This document shows positions 1-11,114 of a stretch of 64,000 nucleotides of DNA, one piece after another. Position numbers and translations under genes: made by a program. Below the pieces are notes generated by a model. The model had not been told where the DNA came from and ran no database searches. It was given only the letters and a program-made list of their open reading frames with translations. Origin of the DNA: Ectothiorhodospiraceae bacterium 2226 (GTDB lineage: Bacteria > Pseudomonadota > Gammaproteobacteria > GCA-013348725); contig CP054689.1 in NCBI GenBank assembly GCA_013348725.1, positions 1,352,501 to 1,416,500 on the forward strand, given 5' to 3'. Position 1 is the stretch's first letter, and the number at the start of each line of letters is the position of its first letter.

Positions 1-1
1 G

Positions 2-1444
2 GTGGGCGACGACGACCAGTCCATCTACGGCTGGCGTGGCGCGCGCATCGAGAACATCCACCGCTTTTCGAAAGATCTGCGCGCGGTGCACACCCTGCGC
101 CTGGAGCAGAACTACCGCTCCACCGGCACCATCCTCTCGGCGGCCAACGCGCTCATCGCGCACAACGCCGACCGCCTCGGCAAGAACCTGTGGACCGCCG
201 GCGGCGAGGGCGAGCCCATCCGCCTGTATGCCGCGTTCAACGACCTCGACGAGGCGCGCTTCGTGGTGCAACGCATCACCCAGTGGGTGGACGAGGGCGG
301 GCGGCGCGACGAGATCGGCATCCTGTACCGCTCCAACGCCCAGTCGCGCGTGATCGAAGAGGCGCTGGTGCAGCACGGCGTGCCCTACCGCGTGTACGGC
401 GGCCTGCGCTTTTTCGAGCGCGCCGAGATCAAGGACGCGCTGGCCTACCTGCGCCTGATCGCCAACCGCCACGACGACGGCGCGCTGGAGCGGGTAATCA
501 ACACGCCCACGCGCGGCATCGGCGAGCGCACCGTGAGCGGGCTGCGCGAGACCGCGCGCGCGCAGCGCGTCTCGATCTGGGACGCGGCGCTGCAGACCTT
601 GGCGGCGGACGCGCTGGCCGCACGGGCCGCCAACGCCCTGCGCGCCTTTCTCGCGCTCATCGACGGCTTGGCGCAGGAGACGGCGGGACTGGCGCTGCAC
701 GAACAGGTCGCGGCGGCCATCGAACGCAGCGGCCTGCGCGAGCACTACGCCAAGGAGAAGGGCGAACGCGGGCAGGCGCGCCTGGAGAACCTAGACGAAC
801 TCGTGAACGCCGCGCGCCAGTACGTCGACACCGGCGAGGAGCCGCCCGAGGGCGCCGGCGGCGGGCCGCTCGCGGAGTTCCTGGCGCACGCCGCGCTGGA
901 GGCCGGCGAGGCGCAGGGCGAGTCCTGGGAGGACTGCGTGCAGCTCATGACGCTGCATTCGGCCAAGGGCCTGGAGTTCCCGCTGGTGTTCCTGGTGGGC
1001 ATGGAGGAGGGGCTGTTCCCGCATCAGATGTCCATGGAGGAGCCGGGTCGCCTGGAGGAGGAGCGCCGCCTCTGCTATGTCGGCATGACGCGGGCCATGC
1101 GCCACCTCTACATCACCTACGCCGAGGTGCGCCGCCTGTATGGGCGCGAGAACTACGGGCGCCCCTCGCGCTTCCTGGCCGAGATGCCGGGGGAGCTGCT
1201 GGAAGAGGTGCGCGTACGCGGGACCGTCAGCCGGCCGGTGGCGGCGGGTGGCGGTTTCGGCGCCGCCGCCCTGGCGGAGGACTTTCCGCTGCGCCTTGGC
1301 CAACGCGTGCATCACGCCAAGTTCGGCGACGGCGTGGTGCTGAACGCCGAGGGCAGCGGCCCGCAGGCGCGCGTGCAGGTCAATTTCGAGGGCGTGGGCA
1401 GCAAGTGGCTGGTGCTGGCCTACGCCAAGCTGGAGCCGGTGTAA
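2..1444 (+). CDS. uvrD: DNA helicase II (UvrD/Rep family), 3' part
   Basis: This is the C-terminal 480 residues of an ATP-dependent 3'-5' SF1A helicase used in nucleotide excision and mismatch repair. The gene starts before the window, and its open frame runs from base 2. Visible motifs are DDQSIYGWRGA at the edge (Walker B region), LEQNYRST, the late motif LHSAKGLEFPLVF near residue 320, and VGMTRAMRHLY near residue 360 with the arginine finger. The last ~60 residues (LGQRVHHAKFGDGVV...) match the Tudor-like tail of UvrD and PcrA, which favours UvrD over Rep. The N-terminal Walker A is outside the window. Confidence 0.93.
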   Translation: MGDDDQSIYGWRGARIENIHRFSKDLRAVHTLRLEQNYRSTGTILSAANALIAHNADRLGKNLWTAGGEGEPIRLYAAFNDLDEARFVVQRITQWVDEGGRRDEIGILYRSNAQSRVIEEALVQHGVPYRVYGGLRFFERAEIKDALAYLRLIANRHDDGALERVINTPTRGIGERTVSGLRETARAQRVSIWDAALQTLAADALAARAANALRAFLALIDGLAQETAGLALHEQVAAAIERSGLREHYAKEKGERGQARLENLDELVNAARQYVDTGEEPPEGAGGGPLAEFLAHAALEAGEAQGESWEDCVQLMTLHSAKGLEFPLVFLVGMEEGLFPHQMSMEEPGRLEEERRLCYVGMTRAMRHLYITYAEVRRLYGRENYGRPSRFLAEMPGELLEEVRVRGTVSRPVAAGGGFGAAALAEDFPLRLGQRVHHAKFGDGVVLNAEGSGPQARVQVNFEGVGSKWLVLAYAKLEPV

Positions 1445-1557
1445 CCCCGCGGCACGGCCCACGCGGCGGACCCGCCAGTACGGGGCACGGAGCCCCCCAC
1501 GAGGGACCACGGAAGGGACTGTTCAGCCAACACGTATCGTATCGAGGAGCACCTTCC

Positions 1558-2643
1558 ATGAAACGTCGCGAATTCATCAAGGGCCTGTCGGCCGGCGGCC
1601 TACTGGCCGGCGGCACGCTGGCCGGTGCCGCCGTCGCCAAGGACAAGGAGGTCAAGCACCGCTGGCGCATGGCCACCGCGTGGCCCGCCAACTTCCCCGG
1701 CATGGGCACCGGCGCCACCGCCCTGGCCAAGCTCATCACCGAGATGAGCGGCGGGCGCATCGAGGTGCGCGTGTTCGGCGCCGGCGAGCTGGTGCCGCCG
1801 TTCGAGATCTTCGACGCCGTGGCGCGCGGCACGGTGGAGATGGGGCACGGCGCGAGCTACTACTGGACCGGCAAGAGCGAAGCGGCGCAGTTCTTCTCGG
1901 CGGTGCCGTTCGGCTTCACCGCACAGGAGATGAACGCCTGGCTGTACCACGGCGGCGGTATGGAGCTGTGGCGCGAGACCTACGCCCCGTTCGGCGTGGT
2001 GCCCACCGCGGCGGCCAACACCGGCGTGCAGATGGGCGGCTGGTTCAACAAGGAGATCAACACGGTCGACGACCTCCGGGGCCTGCGCATGCGCATCCCG
2101 GGCCTGGGCGGGGAGGTACTCAAGGCCGCCGGCGGCACGCCGGTGAACCTGCCGGGCGGCGAGATCTTCACCTCGCTGCGCTCGGGCGCCATCGACGCCG
2201 TGGAGTGGGTCGGCCCCTACAACGACCTGGCCTTCGGCCTGCATCGCGCGGCCAAGTACTACTACTACCCCGGCTGGCACGAGCCCGGCACCACGCTGGA
2301 GTGCATCATCAACCAGAAGGCGCTGGACGCGCTGTCGGCCGACCTGCGCGCCATCGTGCTGAACGCCTGCAAGGTCGCCAACCAGGACGTGCTGGCCGAC
2401 TACACCGCGCGTAACAACAGCGCCCTGCACCAGCTGGTGAACCGCCACAAGGTCAACCTGCGCAAGTTCCCCGACCCGGTGCTCAAGCGCCTGCGCGATT
2501 TGTCGGAGGACGTGATGAACGGCATCGCGCGCCGCGACCGGCAGTCGCGCAAGGTGTGGGACTCCTTCACCCAGTTCCGCGACCAGGTCGTGCCCTGGCA
2601 CGACGTCTCGGAACTGGCCTATCTGCAGGCGCGCAACCTCTGA
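1558..2643 (+). CDS. TRAP transporter substrate-binding protein (DctP family)
   Basis: A 361-residue periplasmic solute receptor for a tripartite ATP-independent transporter. The N-terminus MKRREFIKGLSAGGLLAGG is a twin-arginine-type signal (RREF followed by a hydrophobic stretch). The mature part has the DctP-family fold: an early region rich in TAWP...FPG and a mid region with VEWVGPYND. It resembles the TakP-like subgroup that binds 2-oxoacids or lactate; that ligand is only inferred. The start is fixed by GAGGAG eight bases upstream. No membrane subunits (DctQ/DctM) are adjacent, so its partner must be encoded elsewhere or the receptor is an orphan. Confidence 0.88.
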   Translation: MKRREFIKGLSAGGLLAGGTLAGAAVAKDKEVKHRWRMATAWPANFPGMGTGATALAKLITEMSGGRIEVRVFGAGELVPPFEIFDAVARGTVEMGHGASYYWTGKSEAAQFFSAVPFGFTAQEMNAWLYHGGGMELWRETYAPFGVVPTAAANTGVQMGGWFNKEINTVDDLRGLRMRIPGLGGEVLKAAGGTPVNLPGGEIFTSLRSGAIDAVEWVGPYNDLAFGLHRAAKYYYYPGWHEPGTTLECIINQKALDALSADLRAIVLNACKVANQDVLADYTARNNSALHQLVNRHKVNLRKFPDPVLKRLRDLSEDVMNGIARRDRQSRKVWDSFTQFRDQVVPWHDVSELAYLQARNL

Positions 2644-2688
2644 GGACGCTCCAACCGGGCCCCCTCGTGGAAGGCGCCGAGATCGGAC

Positions 2689-2715
2689 GCGGGGCAGGCA
2701 CGCCGCCTGCCCCGC
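2689..2715. terminator. Hairpin between convergent genes
   Basis: A perfect 11-bp inverted repeat (GCGGGGCAGGC / GCCTGCCCCGC) with a 5-base loop lies between the convergent TRAP receptor gene and hemF. It has no T-tract on either side. It probably protects 3' ends or assists termination of both genes, but is not a canonical intrinsic terminator. Confidence 0.5.
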
Positions 2716-2722
2716 CCCGGCC

Positions 2723-4314
<1,592 letters not shown>

Positions 4315-4317
4315 GCG

Positions 4318-6618
4318 CTAGTCGACCTCGGCCGGCTCGGCGGCCTCCACCGGCTCGGCGTAGCCACACTCCTTGCGCGGGCAGACCTTTTCCGTGCCGC
4401 GGCGCTTGGTGGTCTTGAGCGTGAGGATGGGCCAGCTGCACTTGGGGCAGGCCTCGGCCAGCGGCTCGTTCCACACCGCGTACTTGCAGCTCGGATAGCC
4501 CGAGCAGGAGTAGAAGATCTTGCCCTGGCGCGATTTGCGCTTGAGCAGCGTGCCCTTGTGACACTCGGGGCACTCGACGTGCGTATCCTGCGGCTTCTCC
4601 AGCGGCTCGATGTGGCGGCAGTCGGGGTAGTTGGCGCAGCCGATGAACTTGCCGTAGCGGCCGGACTTGACCACCAGTTGCCCGCTGCACTCGGGGCACT
4701 GGCGCCCCTCCACCACCTCCGGCTCGGCCTCCCCGGCCGACTCGTTAAGGTTGCGGGTGTAATCGCAGTCCGGGAAGCCGGTGCAGCCGATGAAGCGCCC
4801 GCGCCGCCCCAGGCGAATGGACAGCGGCTTGCCGCACTTGGGGCAGGACTCGTCCAGCTTCTCCTGCGTGACGTCCTTGCGCTGCACCGACTGTTCCTTG
4901 TCGATGGTGAGCTGCTTGAACGGCACCCAGAATTCGCGCATCAAGGGCACCCAGTCCTTCTCGCCGCGCGACACCGCGTCGAGTTCGTCCTCCAGGCGCG
5001 CGGTGAAGTCGTAGTCCACGTAGTTGGTGAAGTGCTCGGTGAGGAACTTGTTCACCACCCGGCCCACGTCGGTGGGCACGAAGCGCTTCTTGTCCATCAC
5101 CACGTACTCGCGCTGCTGCAGCGTGGAGATGATGGAGGCGTAGGTCGAGGGGCGGCCGATGCCGTGCTCTTCGAGCGCCTTCACCAGGCTCGCCTCGGAG
5201 TAGCGCGGCGGCGGCTCGGTGAAGTGCTGTTGCGGGCGCACCCCGAGCAGATCGACACGCTCGCCCTCGAGCAGCGGCGGCAGCACGCGGCCCTCGTCAT
5301 CGTCCTTGGCGACCTCGTCCTGGCCCTCCTGGTACACCGCGATGAAGCCCGGGTGCACGATGGTCGAGCCGGTGGTGCGGAAGGTGTTCCCCTCGCCCGC
5401 GGCGAGGTCGATACTCACCGTGTCGATGGTGGCGTGCATCATCTGACTTGCCACGGCGCGTTTCCAGATGAGTTCGTACAAGCGGTGCTGATCGCGCGTC
5501 AGCACGTTGGCGAGGGACTCGGGGACATGCTCGACCGAGGTCGGGCGGATGGCCTCGTGCGCCTCCTGGGCGTTCTTGGCCTTGGTCTTGAACAGGCGCG
5601 GCTGCTCGGGCACGTTGTCGGTGCCGTAGCGCGTGCCGATCAGGGCGCGGATCGCCTCCAGCGCCTCCTGCGCGAGGTTCACCGAGTCGGTACGCATGTA
5701 GGTGATGAGACCGACGGTTTCCCCGCCCACGTCCACGCCCTCGTAGAGCTGCTGCGCGGTGCGCATGGTGCGCTGCGCGGTGAAGCCGAGCTTGCGCGAG
5801 GCCTCCTGCTGCAGGGTGGAGGTGGTGAACGGCGGCGCGGGGTTGCGCTTGCGCTGCTTCTTCTCCACCGCGCTGACCACCAGGCGCCCGCCCGCGGCGG
5901 CGAGCAGCGCCTTCTCGGTGCGCGCCGCCTGCTCCTCGTCGGTGATGCTGAACTGGCTGAGCTTCTCACCCTGGAAGTGGGTGAGCTTGGCGGAGAAGTT
6001 CTGGCCGCGCTTGCTGCTGTCGGCCTCGATGGTCCAGTACTCGCGGGTCTGGAACGCCTCGATCTCCTGCTCGCGCTCGACGATCATGCGCAGCGCCGGG
6101 CTCTGCACGCGCCCGGCGGACAGGCCGCGGCGGATCTTCTTCCACAGCAGCGGCGAGAGGTTGAAGCCCACCAGGTAATCGAGCGCGCGGCGGGCCTGCT
6201 GCGCGTTGACCAGATCCATGGACAACTCGCGCGGGTGGGCCACCGCCTCGTTGACCGCGCGCTTGGTGATCTCGTGGAACACCACGCGCGCGACGGTCTT
6301 GTCCTTCAGCAGCTTGCGCGCCTTGAGCAGCTCGTACAGATGCCAGGAGATGGCCTCGCCCTCGCGATCCGGGTCGGTCGCGAGGTAGAGCGCGTCGGCC
6401 TTGGCCACCGCCTTGGCGATGGCCGCCACGTGGCGCTCGTTCTTGTCGATCACCTGGTACTTCATGGCGAAATCGCTGTCCGGGTCGACCGCACCCTCCT
6501 TGGGCAGCAGATCACGGATATGGCCATAGGAAGCCATCACCTCGAAATCCTTGCCGAGGTACTTTTTGATGGTCTTCGCCTTGGCCGGCGATTCCACGAT
6601 GACGATGTTTTTGCTCAT
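4318..6618 (-). CDS. topA: DNA topoisomerase I
   Basis: A 766-residue type IA topoisomerase that relaxes negative supercoils. The N-terminal TOPRIM domain starts at NIVIVESPAKAKTI, with the acidic DPDREGEAI motif near residue 85. The catalytic tyrosine lies in ITYMRTDS near residue 310. The C-terminus carries four Cys4 zinc-ribbon modules (for example CPKCGKPL, CPECSGQL, CPECHKGTL, CPKC), ending in an acidic tail. Length and layout match proteobacterial TopA. It lies between smg and tsaC on the minus strand and is preceded by a terminator hairpin. Confidence 0.97.
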   Translation of the reverse strand: MSKNIVIVESPAKAKTIKKYLGKDFEVMASYGHIRDLLPKEGAVDPDSDFAMKYQVIDKNERHVAAIAKAVAKADALYLATDPDREGEAISWHLYELLKARKLLKDKTVARVVFHEITKRAVNEAVAHPRELSMDLVNAQQARRALDYLVGFNLSPLLWKKIRRGLSAGRVQSPALRMIVEREQEIEAFQTREYWTIEADSSKRGQNFSAKLTHFQGEKLSQFSITDEEQAARTEKALLAAAGGRLVVSAVEKKQRKRNPAPPFTTSTLQQEASRKLGFTAQRTMRTAQQLYEGVDVGGETVGLITYMRTDSVNLAQEALEAIRALIGTRYGTDNVPEQPRLFKTKAKNAQEAHEAIRPTSVEHVPESLANVLTRDQHRLYELIWKRAVASQMMHATIDTVSIDLAAGEGNTFRTTGSTIVHPGFIAVYQEGQDEVAKDDDEGRVLPPLLEGERVDLLGVRPQQHFTEPPPRYSEASLVKALEEHGIGRPSTYASIISTLQQREYVVMDKKRFVPTDVGRVVNKFLTEHFTNYVDYDFTARLEDELDAVSRGEKDWVPLMREFWVPFKQLTIDKEQSVQRKDVTQEKLDESCPKCGKPLSIRLGRRGRFIGCTGFPDCDYTRNLNESAGEAEPEVVEGRQCPECSGQLVVKSGRYGKFIGCANYPDCRHIEPLEKPQDTHVECPECHKGTLLKRKSRQGKIFYSCSGYPSCKYAVWNEPLAEACPKCSWPILTLKTTKRRGTEKVCPRKECGYAEPVEAAEPAEVD

Positions 6619-6630
6619 AGGCCCACTAAG

Positions 6631-6652
6631 AAAAAGCCCGCTTGACGCGGGC
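6631..6652 (-). terminator. Intrinsic terminator after smg
   Basis: A six-base-pair stem (GCCCGC / GCGGGC, 5-base loop). On the minus strand it is followed by five T residues (A5 on the plus strand at 6631-6635). It lies between the smg stop and the topA start, so it would end or attenuate transcripts from dprA-smg before topA. Confidence 0.7.
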
Positions 6653-6687
6653 GTTTGATACTAGAAGGGCGAGAGGGTCGATGCAAC

Positions 6688-7173
6688 TCAGTGCAAGTTG
6701 CCGGCCATCTCGTCGAATACCAGATCCTCCATCCAGGCGAAGGCGGCCTCCTGGCCGGGCTGGTTGAACAGCACCATCAACACGACCCACTTCAACTGGT
6801 CCAGATCGATGTCGTCCGCCTCCAGCGCCATCACCCGATCGACCACCATCTCACGCGTGGCCGCATCGAGCACGCCCACCTGCTCGAGGAACATCAGAAA
6901 GCCCCGGCAGTCCGCATCCAGCTTCTCGCACTCCTGGCGCGCATACACCCGCGTGGCCGTAGTAGTCGCCGGAGCACGGCCCTCGATGGAGCCGTCGTTG
7001 AGACTGGCCAAACCTTCCAACCACTTGAACGCCTTGGTGATTTCGCCCTGATGGAACCCTGCCTCGAGCAGTTCCACACGCAGCGCGTCCTGATCGGGAT
7101 CGAACTCCACGTCGTCCGACATGTAGTTCTCGAACAGATACATCAAGAGATCCAACACGTTCTCTTTCATCAT
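6688..7173 (-). CDS. smg: Smg family protein (DUF494)
   Basis: A 161-residue protein of the Smg/DUF494 family, almost always found beside dprA and topA in beta- and gammaproteobacteria. Its biochemical role is not established. The sequence begins MMKENVLDLLMYLFENYM and is acidic and mostly helical. The start chosen is the ATG whose ATGA overlaps the dprA stop; the next codon is also ATG (7170). An upstream methionine at 7200 is in frame but lies inside dprA and lacks a better ribosome site. Confidence 0.88.
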   Translation of the reverse strand: MMKENVLDLLMYLFENYMSDDVEFDPDQDALRVELLEAGFHQGEITKAFKWLEGLASLNDGSIEGRAPATTTATRVYARQECEKLDADCRGFLMFLEQVGVLDAATREMVVDRVMALEADDIDLDQLKWVVLMVLFNQPGQEAAFAWMEDLVFDEMAGNLH

Positions 7174-8324
7174 CGGGTGTCCCCTTCGCAGGCCCGGCAA
7201 TAACGGCCGCCCGCGGCGGACGCGACTAAGCCGCGGAGCTCCATGGAAACAAGAATGGAGGAAACCTGTTGCGCCGTCAATCCGCTGCCCACCACCAGTT
7301 CATCCACGGATGACGGATCAAAACCCATACAATTCAGAATCTTATCCTCATGTTCCGACAGCGTTTGGGGGGCCGTTTCGTCGCCCGATGGCGACGCCGC
7401 GGCAGCCGCGCCGCCGATGCCCAGCGGCCCCAACTCCTCAAGCACATCCTGCGCGGTCTCGACCAGTTTCGCCCCTTGCCGGATCAGCGCATGGCAGCCG
7501 CGCGCCAAGGGGTTGTGGATGGAACCGGGGATCGCGAACACCTCGCGCCCCTGCTCCGCCGCCAGGCGGGCGGTGATCAGCGAACCGCTGCGCGGCGCCG
7601 CCTCGACCACCAGGGTACCCAAGGCCATACCGGAGATTAGACGGTTGCGCCGGGGAAAGTTCGCCGGTATCGGCGGCGTGCCGACGGGGAACTCGCTCAC
7701 CAGAGCGCCACGCTCCACCAACGCGTGCGCCAACTCGCGATGGCGCGCCGGGTACACCCGATCCAGGCCGGTGCCGGCCACCGCCACCGTGACGCCCTGC
7801 TCCATGGCCCCTTGATGCGCCGCCGCGTCGATGCCGAGCGCCAGCCCGCTGGTGATCACCAGCCCCGTCGCCGCCAAGTGGCGGGCGAACTCGCGCGCCG
7901 TGTCCGCCCCCGGCCGGGTGGGATTGCGGCTGCCGACGATGGCCAGTTGCGGGCGCGCCAGCAGCTCGGCACGCCCGCACACGTACAGCAAGGGCGGCGG
8001 GCGTGGGATCTCGCGCAGCAAGGGCGGGTAACGCGGGTCCTCGAGCGTAACGATGTGGTTCTCGGCCTGCTCGGCCCAGGCCAGATCCCGATCGACGCCC
8101 GCCCAGTCCGGGGCCGTCAGGTAGTTCAACAACTCGGTGGAGAGCCCCGGCTCGCCGCGCAGCGTACCCGGGGCGGCCTCCAGGACCGTGCGCGGACTGC
8201 CGAAGGCCTCCACCAGCGCGCTGAAGCCGGCCGGACCCAGGCCCGGCGCGCGCCACAAGGCGAGCCAATACTTCAACTCGTTCAGGTCCTTCGCCACCAC
8301 GTCGGCCCCCCTTGCCGGCTTCAT
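7170..8324 (-). CDS. dprA: DNA-processing protein DprA/Smf
   Basis: A 384-residue protein that binds incoming single-stranded DNA and loads RecA during natural transformation. The N-terminal helical domain (residues 1-75) is followed by a Rossmann-like DprA core with AIVGSRNPT near residue 128, SGLALGIDAAAH near 160, and the FPRRNRLISGM / SGSLITA blocks near 220-245. A C-terminal winged-helix-like DML1 domain is present (LSEHEDKILNCMGFDPSSVDELV). The stop overlaps the smg start, so the genes are translationally coupled. Confidence 0.95.
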   Translation of the reverse strand: MKPARGADVVAKDLNELKYWLALWRAPGLGPAGFSALVEAFGSPRTVLEAAPGTLRGEPGLSTELLNYLTAPDWAGVDRDLAWAEQAENHIVTLEDPRYPPLLREIPRPPPLLYVCGRAELLARPQLAIVGSRNPTRPGADTAREFARHLAATGLVITSGLALGIDAAAHQGAMEQGVTVAVAGTGLDRVYPARHRELAHALVERGALVSEFPVGTPPIPANFPRRNRLISGMALGTLVVEAAPRSGSLITARLAAEQGREVFAIPGSIHNPLARGCHALIRQGAKLVETAQDVLEELGPLGIGGAAAAASPSGDETAPQTLSEHEDKILNCMGFDPSSVDELVVGSGLTAQQVSSILVSMELRGLVASAAGGRYCRACEGDTR

Positions 8325-8340
8325 CCAACGCCCCTCACGA

Positions 8341-8364
8341 CGAAGGGCGCCGCAGCGCCCTTCG
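8341..8364. other. Perfect 10-bp hairpin between the LysM gene and dprA
   Basis: CGAAGGGCGC and GCGCCCTTCG flank a 4-base loop in the short gap between the LysM protein stop and the dprA start. There is no T-tract. It may be a processing or mRNA-stability element that sets different levels of the two products. Confidence 0.4.
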
Positions 8365-8390
8365 CCCGACCACCGAACGCGCCACCGCCC

Positions 8391-9479
8391 TCAGGGCATG
8401 CGCACGTTGTCCAGCACCCGCATCGGCCCGCTTGCCCGCATGATGAGGGCATAGCTCACCCGATCGAACACGCGGAACACCATCAGTTCACCCGCCCGCT
8501 CGTCGGGCAGGCGTACGTTCTCCCTGGCGATCTCGTCGCGCATCACCGCGCCGCGCTGATACACGGCCATCACGTGGCCGGGCTCCATGCCCTCGCGCTC
8601 GCCGAGGTCCAGGACCACCACTTGGTGCTGGCCGATCTGCGTGACGCCGTCCATGACCGCGATGATGTGCCCCTCCACCGCCCGCTCAGGCGCGCGCGGC
8701 ACGAAGCGGTGATCCCAGGGATCGGCCTCGGCGGGCAGCAAGCGGTCACCGCGCAATACCTCGCGGCGCGCGCTGTCGATGTGCAGCGTGCCGGGATCGC
8801 CGACCCGCTGCACGTGCGCGTCCCCCACGTGCAGCGCCTCGAGCCCGAGCACCTCGTCGGTGACCGGATGTCGGTACACCTGGCCCTCGCGCAGCACCGT
8901 GTAGCGCCCCACGTCCTCGGCCAGCCCGCGCGCATAGAAGCGCGTGCCGGCCGCGCCCATGAAGCGCCCCTCCTCCATGGACAGTACATAGGGCGCACCG
9001 TCCAATTCACCGGGGTTCAACACCCGCGGCCGGCTCAGGAAGGGGCGGATCGCCTCCAGCGGGATGGCCGCGATGGAGGCATCGCGCGGCATCTCGCGCG
9101 CCTCCGGCGACAGCCGCACTACGGGCCGCCCGCGTTGAACCTCGAGGACCGGTTTGCCGTCTATATACCGGAGCGTGATGACATCGCCCGGATAGATCAG
9201 GTGCGGGTTCTCGACTTGCGGATTGACATGCCAGACCTCCGGCCAGCGCCAGGGATCGCGCAAGAAGCGGCTGGAGATGTCCCACAGCGTGTCCCCGCGC
9301 ACCACGGTGTAGCGATTGGGCGGGTCGGAGCGCAGCTCGGGCGCGGCGGCGGGCGCCATCGCCGTTGCTTCAGCGGGCGGCGGTGCGTCGGCGGCCGACA
9401 CGGAGACGGCCAAAGCGAGCGTGGCGAGAGCCGTCGCGAACAGCGGCAGACGGCGCCGGGTCTTTCTTATAATATGCAT
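8391..9479 (-). CDS. LysM-domain exported protein
   Basis: A 362-residue secreted protein with one LysM peptidoglycan-binding domain directly after its signal peptide. Starting at the MHIIRKTRRR methionine gives a basic, hydrophobic export signal with cleavage near SVSAADA. Using the in-frame methionine 63 bases upstream would spoil this signal. The LysM domain spans about residues 55-105 (YTVVRGDTLWDISSRFL ... NPHLIYPGDVITL). The remaining 250 residues match the uncharacterised C-terminal region of LysM proteins conserved next to dprA. It probably acts at the cell wall; its function is not known. Confidence 0.87.
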   Translation of the reverse strand: MHIIRKTRRRLPLFATALATLALAVSVSAADAPPPAEATAMAPAAAPELRSDPPNRYTVVRGDTLWDISSRFLRDPWRWPEVWHVNPQVENPHLIYPGDVITLRYIDGKPVLEVQRGRPVVRLSPEAREMPRDASIAAIPLEAIRPFLSRPRVLNPGELDGAPYVLSMEEGRFMGAAGTRFYARGLAEDVGRYTVLREGQVYRHPVTDEVLGLEALHVGDAHVQRVGDPGTLHIDSARREVLRGDRLLPAEADPWDHRFVPRAPERAVEGHIIAVMDGVTQIGQHQVVVLDLGEREGMEPGHVMAVYQRGAVMRDEIARENVRLPDERAGELMVFRVFDRVSYALIMRASGPMRVLDNVRMP

Positions 9480-9641
9480 GCGGTGCTGCCCCTGGATGCT
9501 TGGACCGAGTGTACCGCGCAGCGGCGCCGGTTCACAACGCATGCCACGCAGATCGCGGGGCGCGAACTGAGCGGGCGTCGGCGGGCGCGTCTCAGCGTAC
9601 TATAGGCGGCACATGGTCTTGTAAACCCGGACGGATTTCAC

Positions 9642-10145
9642 ATGGCGTTGTTGAACATCTTGCACTTTCCCGATCCTCGTCTGCGCACCCGGGCCGAACC
9701 GGTGCAGCAGGTGGACGAGGCCCTGCGTACGCTGGTCGATGACATGCTCGAGACCATGTACGACGCGCCGGGGATCGGCCTGGCGGCCACCCAGGTGAAC
9801 GTGCACAAGCGGGTGATCGTGATCGACGTCTCGGAGGATCGCTCCCAGCCGCTGTGCCTGATCAATCCGGAGATCCTGGGGCGCGACGGCGTGGAGCAGA
9901 TGGACGAGGGCTGTCTGTCGGTACCCGGCGTGTACGAGACCGTCGAGCGCGCCGAGCGCGTCAAGGTGCGTGCCCTGGGACGCGACGGCGAACCCTTCGA
10001 GATCGACGCCGACGGTCTGCTCGCGGTGTGCATCCAGCACGAGATGGATCACCTGGAAGGCAAGCTGTTCGTCGACTACCTCTCCGAGCTCAAGCGCCAG
10101 CGCATCCGCAAGAAGCTTGAAAAGCTGCGTCGTCAGACGCTCTGA
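9642..10145 (+). CDS. def: Peptide deformylase
   Basis: A 167-residue metallo-enzyme that removes the N-formyl group from nascent proteins. All three active-site motifs are present: GIGLAATQ near residue 45, EGCLSVPG near 88 (metal-binding Cys), and QHEMDHLEG near 132 (two metal-binding His and the catalytic Glu). The length is typical. It is the first gene of the plus-strand block def-fmt-rsmB and is divergent from the LysM-dprA block across a 162-bp gap, which must hold both promoters. TACTAT at 9598-9603 could be a -10 element, but no good -35 is visible. Confidence 0.96.
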   Translation: MALLNILHFPDPRLRTRAEPVQQVDEALRTLVDDMLETMYDAPGIGLAATQVNVHKRVIVIDVSEDRSQPLCLINPEILGRDGVEQMDEGCLSVPGVYETVERAERVKVRALGRDGEPFEIDADGLLAVCIQHEMDHLEGKLFVDYLSELKRQRIRKKLEKLRRQTL

Positions 10146-10166
10146 CGGCCCCCCGTCGCTCTCCCG

Positions 10167-11114
10167 ATGTCATCCCTGCGCCTGATCTTCGCCGGCACGC
10201 CGGCCTTTGCCGCCGTCGCCCTGGACGCGCTGCTCGCCTCGCGCCATGAGGTGTGCGCGGTCTACACCCAGCCCGACCGCCCGGCGGGGCGCGGCCGGCG
10301 CCTGGTCGCCTCGCCGGTCAAGCAGCTCGCCGAGGCGCACGCGGTGCCGGTGCGCCAGCCGCCGACGCTGCGCGAGGCCGAGACCCAGCAGGCGCTGGCG
10401 GCGCTGAACGCCGACGCCATGATCGTGGCCGCCTACGGGCTGCTGCTGCCCGAGCCGGTGCTTGAGGCGCCGCGCCTGGGCTGCCTCAACATCCACGCCT
10501 CGCTGCTGCCCCGCTGGCGCGGCGCCGCGCCCATTCAGCGCGCCATGCTGGCCGGCGATGCCGAGACCGGCATCACCATCATGCAAATGGACGCGGGGCT
10601 CGACACCGGCGCCATGCTCCGGCGCGTGGCCACCCCGATCGACCCGCGGGAGACCGCCGGCGAGTTGCACGACCGGCTCGCGCCCCTGGGGGCGGCAGCG
10701 CTGCTGGAGGTGCTCGAGGCGCTCGCCGCGGGGCCGCTGCACGGCGAGCCGCAGGACGAACGGCTGGCGACCTACGCGCCCAAGCTGGACAAGGGCGAGG
10801 CACGGCTCGACTGGCAGGCGAGCGCCGAACACCTGGCGCGCGCGGTGCGGGCCTATAACCCCTGGCCGATGGCCCATACCACCCTCGACGGCGCGCCGCT
10901 GCGCGTGCTGCGCGCCGAGGCCGTGGGGGGCGGCGCAGAGGGACGCCCGGGCGAGATCCTGCGCACCGGGGAGGCAGGCATCGAGGTCGCCACCGGCGCC
11001 GGGGTGTTGCGCCTGCTGGAGGTGCAACCGGCCGGCAAGCGGCCGATGAGCGCCGCCGCGCTCGCGCACGGCCGGTCGCTCCACGGGCGCCTGCTCGGAC
11101 AGGACGCACGATGA
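10167..11114 (+). CDS. fmt: Methionyl-tRNA formyltransferase
   Basis: A 315-residue enzyme that formylates initiator Met-tRNA using 10-formyl-tetrahydrofolate. It has the N-terminal [15 protein letters not shown], the folate-binding/catalytic [19 protein letters not shown] block near residue 108 (Asn, His), and the D of [10 protein letters not shown]. The C-terminal OB-fold domain is also visible. It follows def by 21 bp, and its ATGA stop overlaps the rsmB start, the standard def-fmt-rsmB order. Confidence 0.96.
   Translation: MSSLRLIFAGTPAFAAVALDALLASRHEVCAVYTQPDRPAGRGRRLVASPVKQLAEAHAVPVRQPPTLREAETQQALAALNADAMIVAAYGLLLPEPVLEAPRLGCLNIHASLLPRWRGAAPIQRAMLAGDAETGITIMQMDAGLDTGAMLRRVATPIDPRETAGELHDRLAPLGAAALLEVLEALAAGPLHGEPQDERLATYAPKLDKGEARLDWQASAEHLARAVRAYNPWPMAHTTLDGAPLRVLRAEAVGGGAEGRPGEILRTGEAGIEVATGAGVLRLLEVQPAGKRPMSAAALAHGRSLHGRLLGQDAR

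Noticed and set aside
9575-9603. Strong sigma-70 promoter for def
   Set aside because: TACTAT is a passable -10, but no recognisable -35 lies 16-18 bases upstream, so it was left as a comment only.
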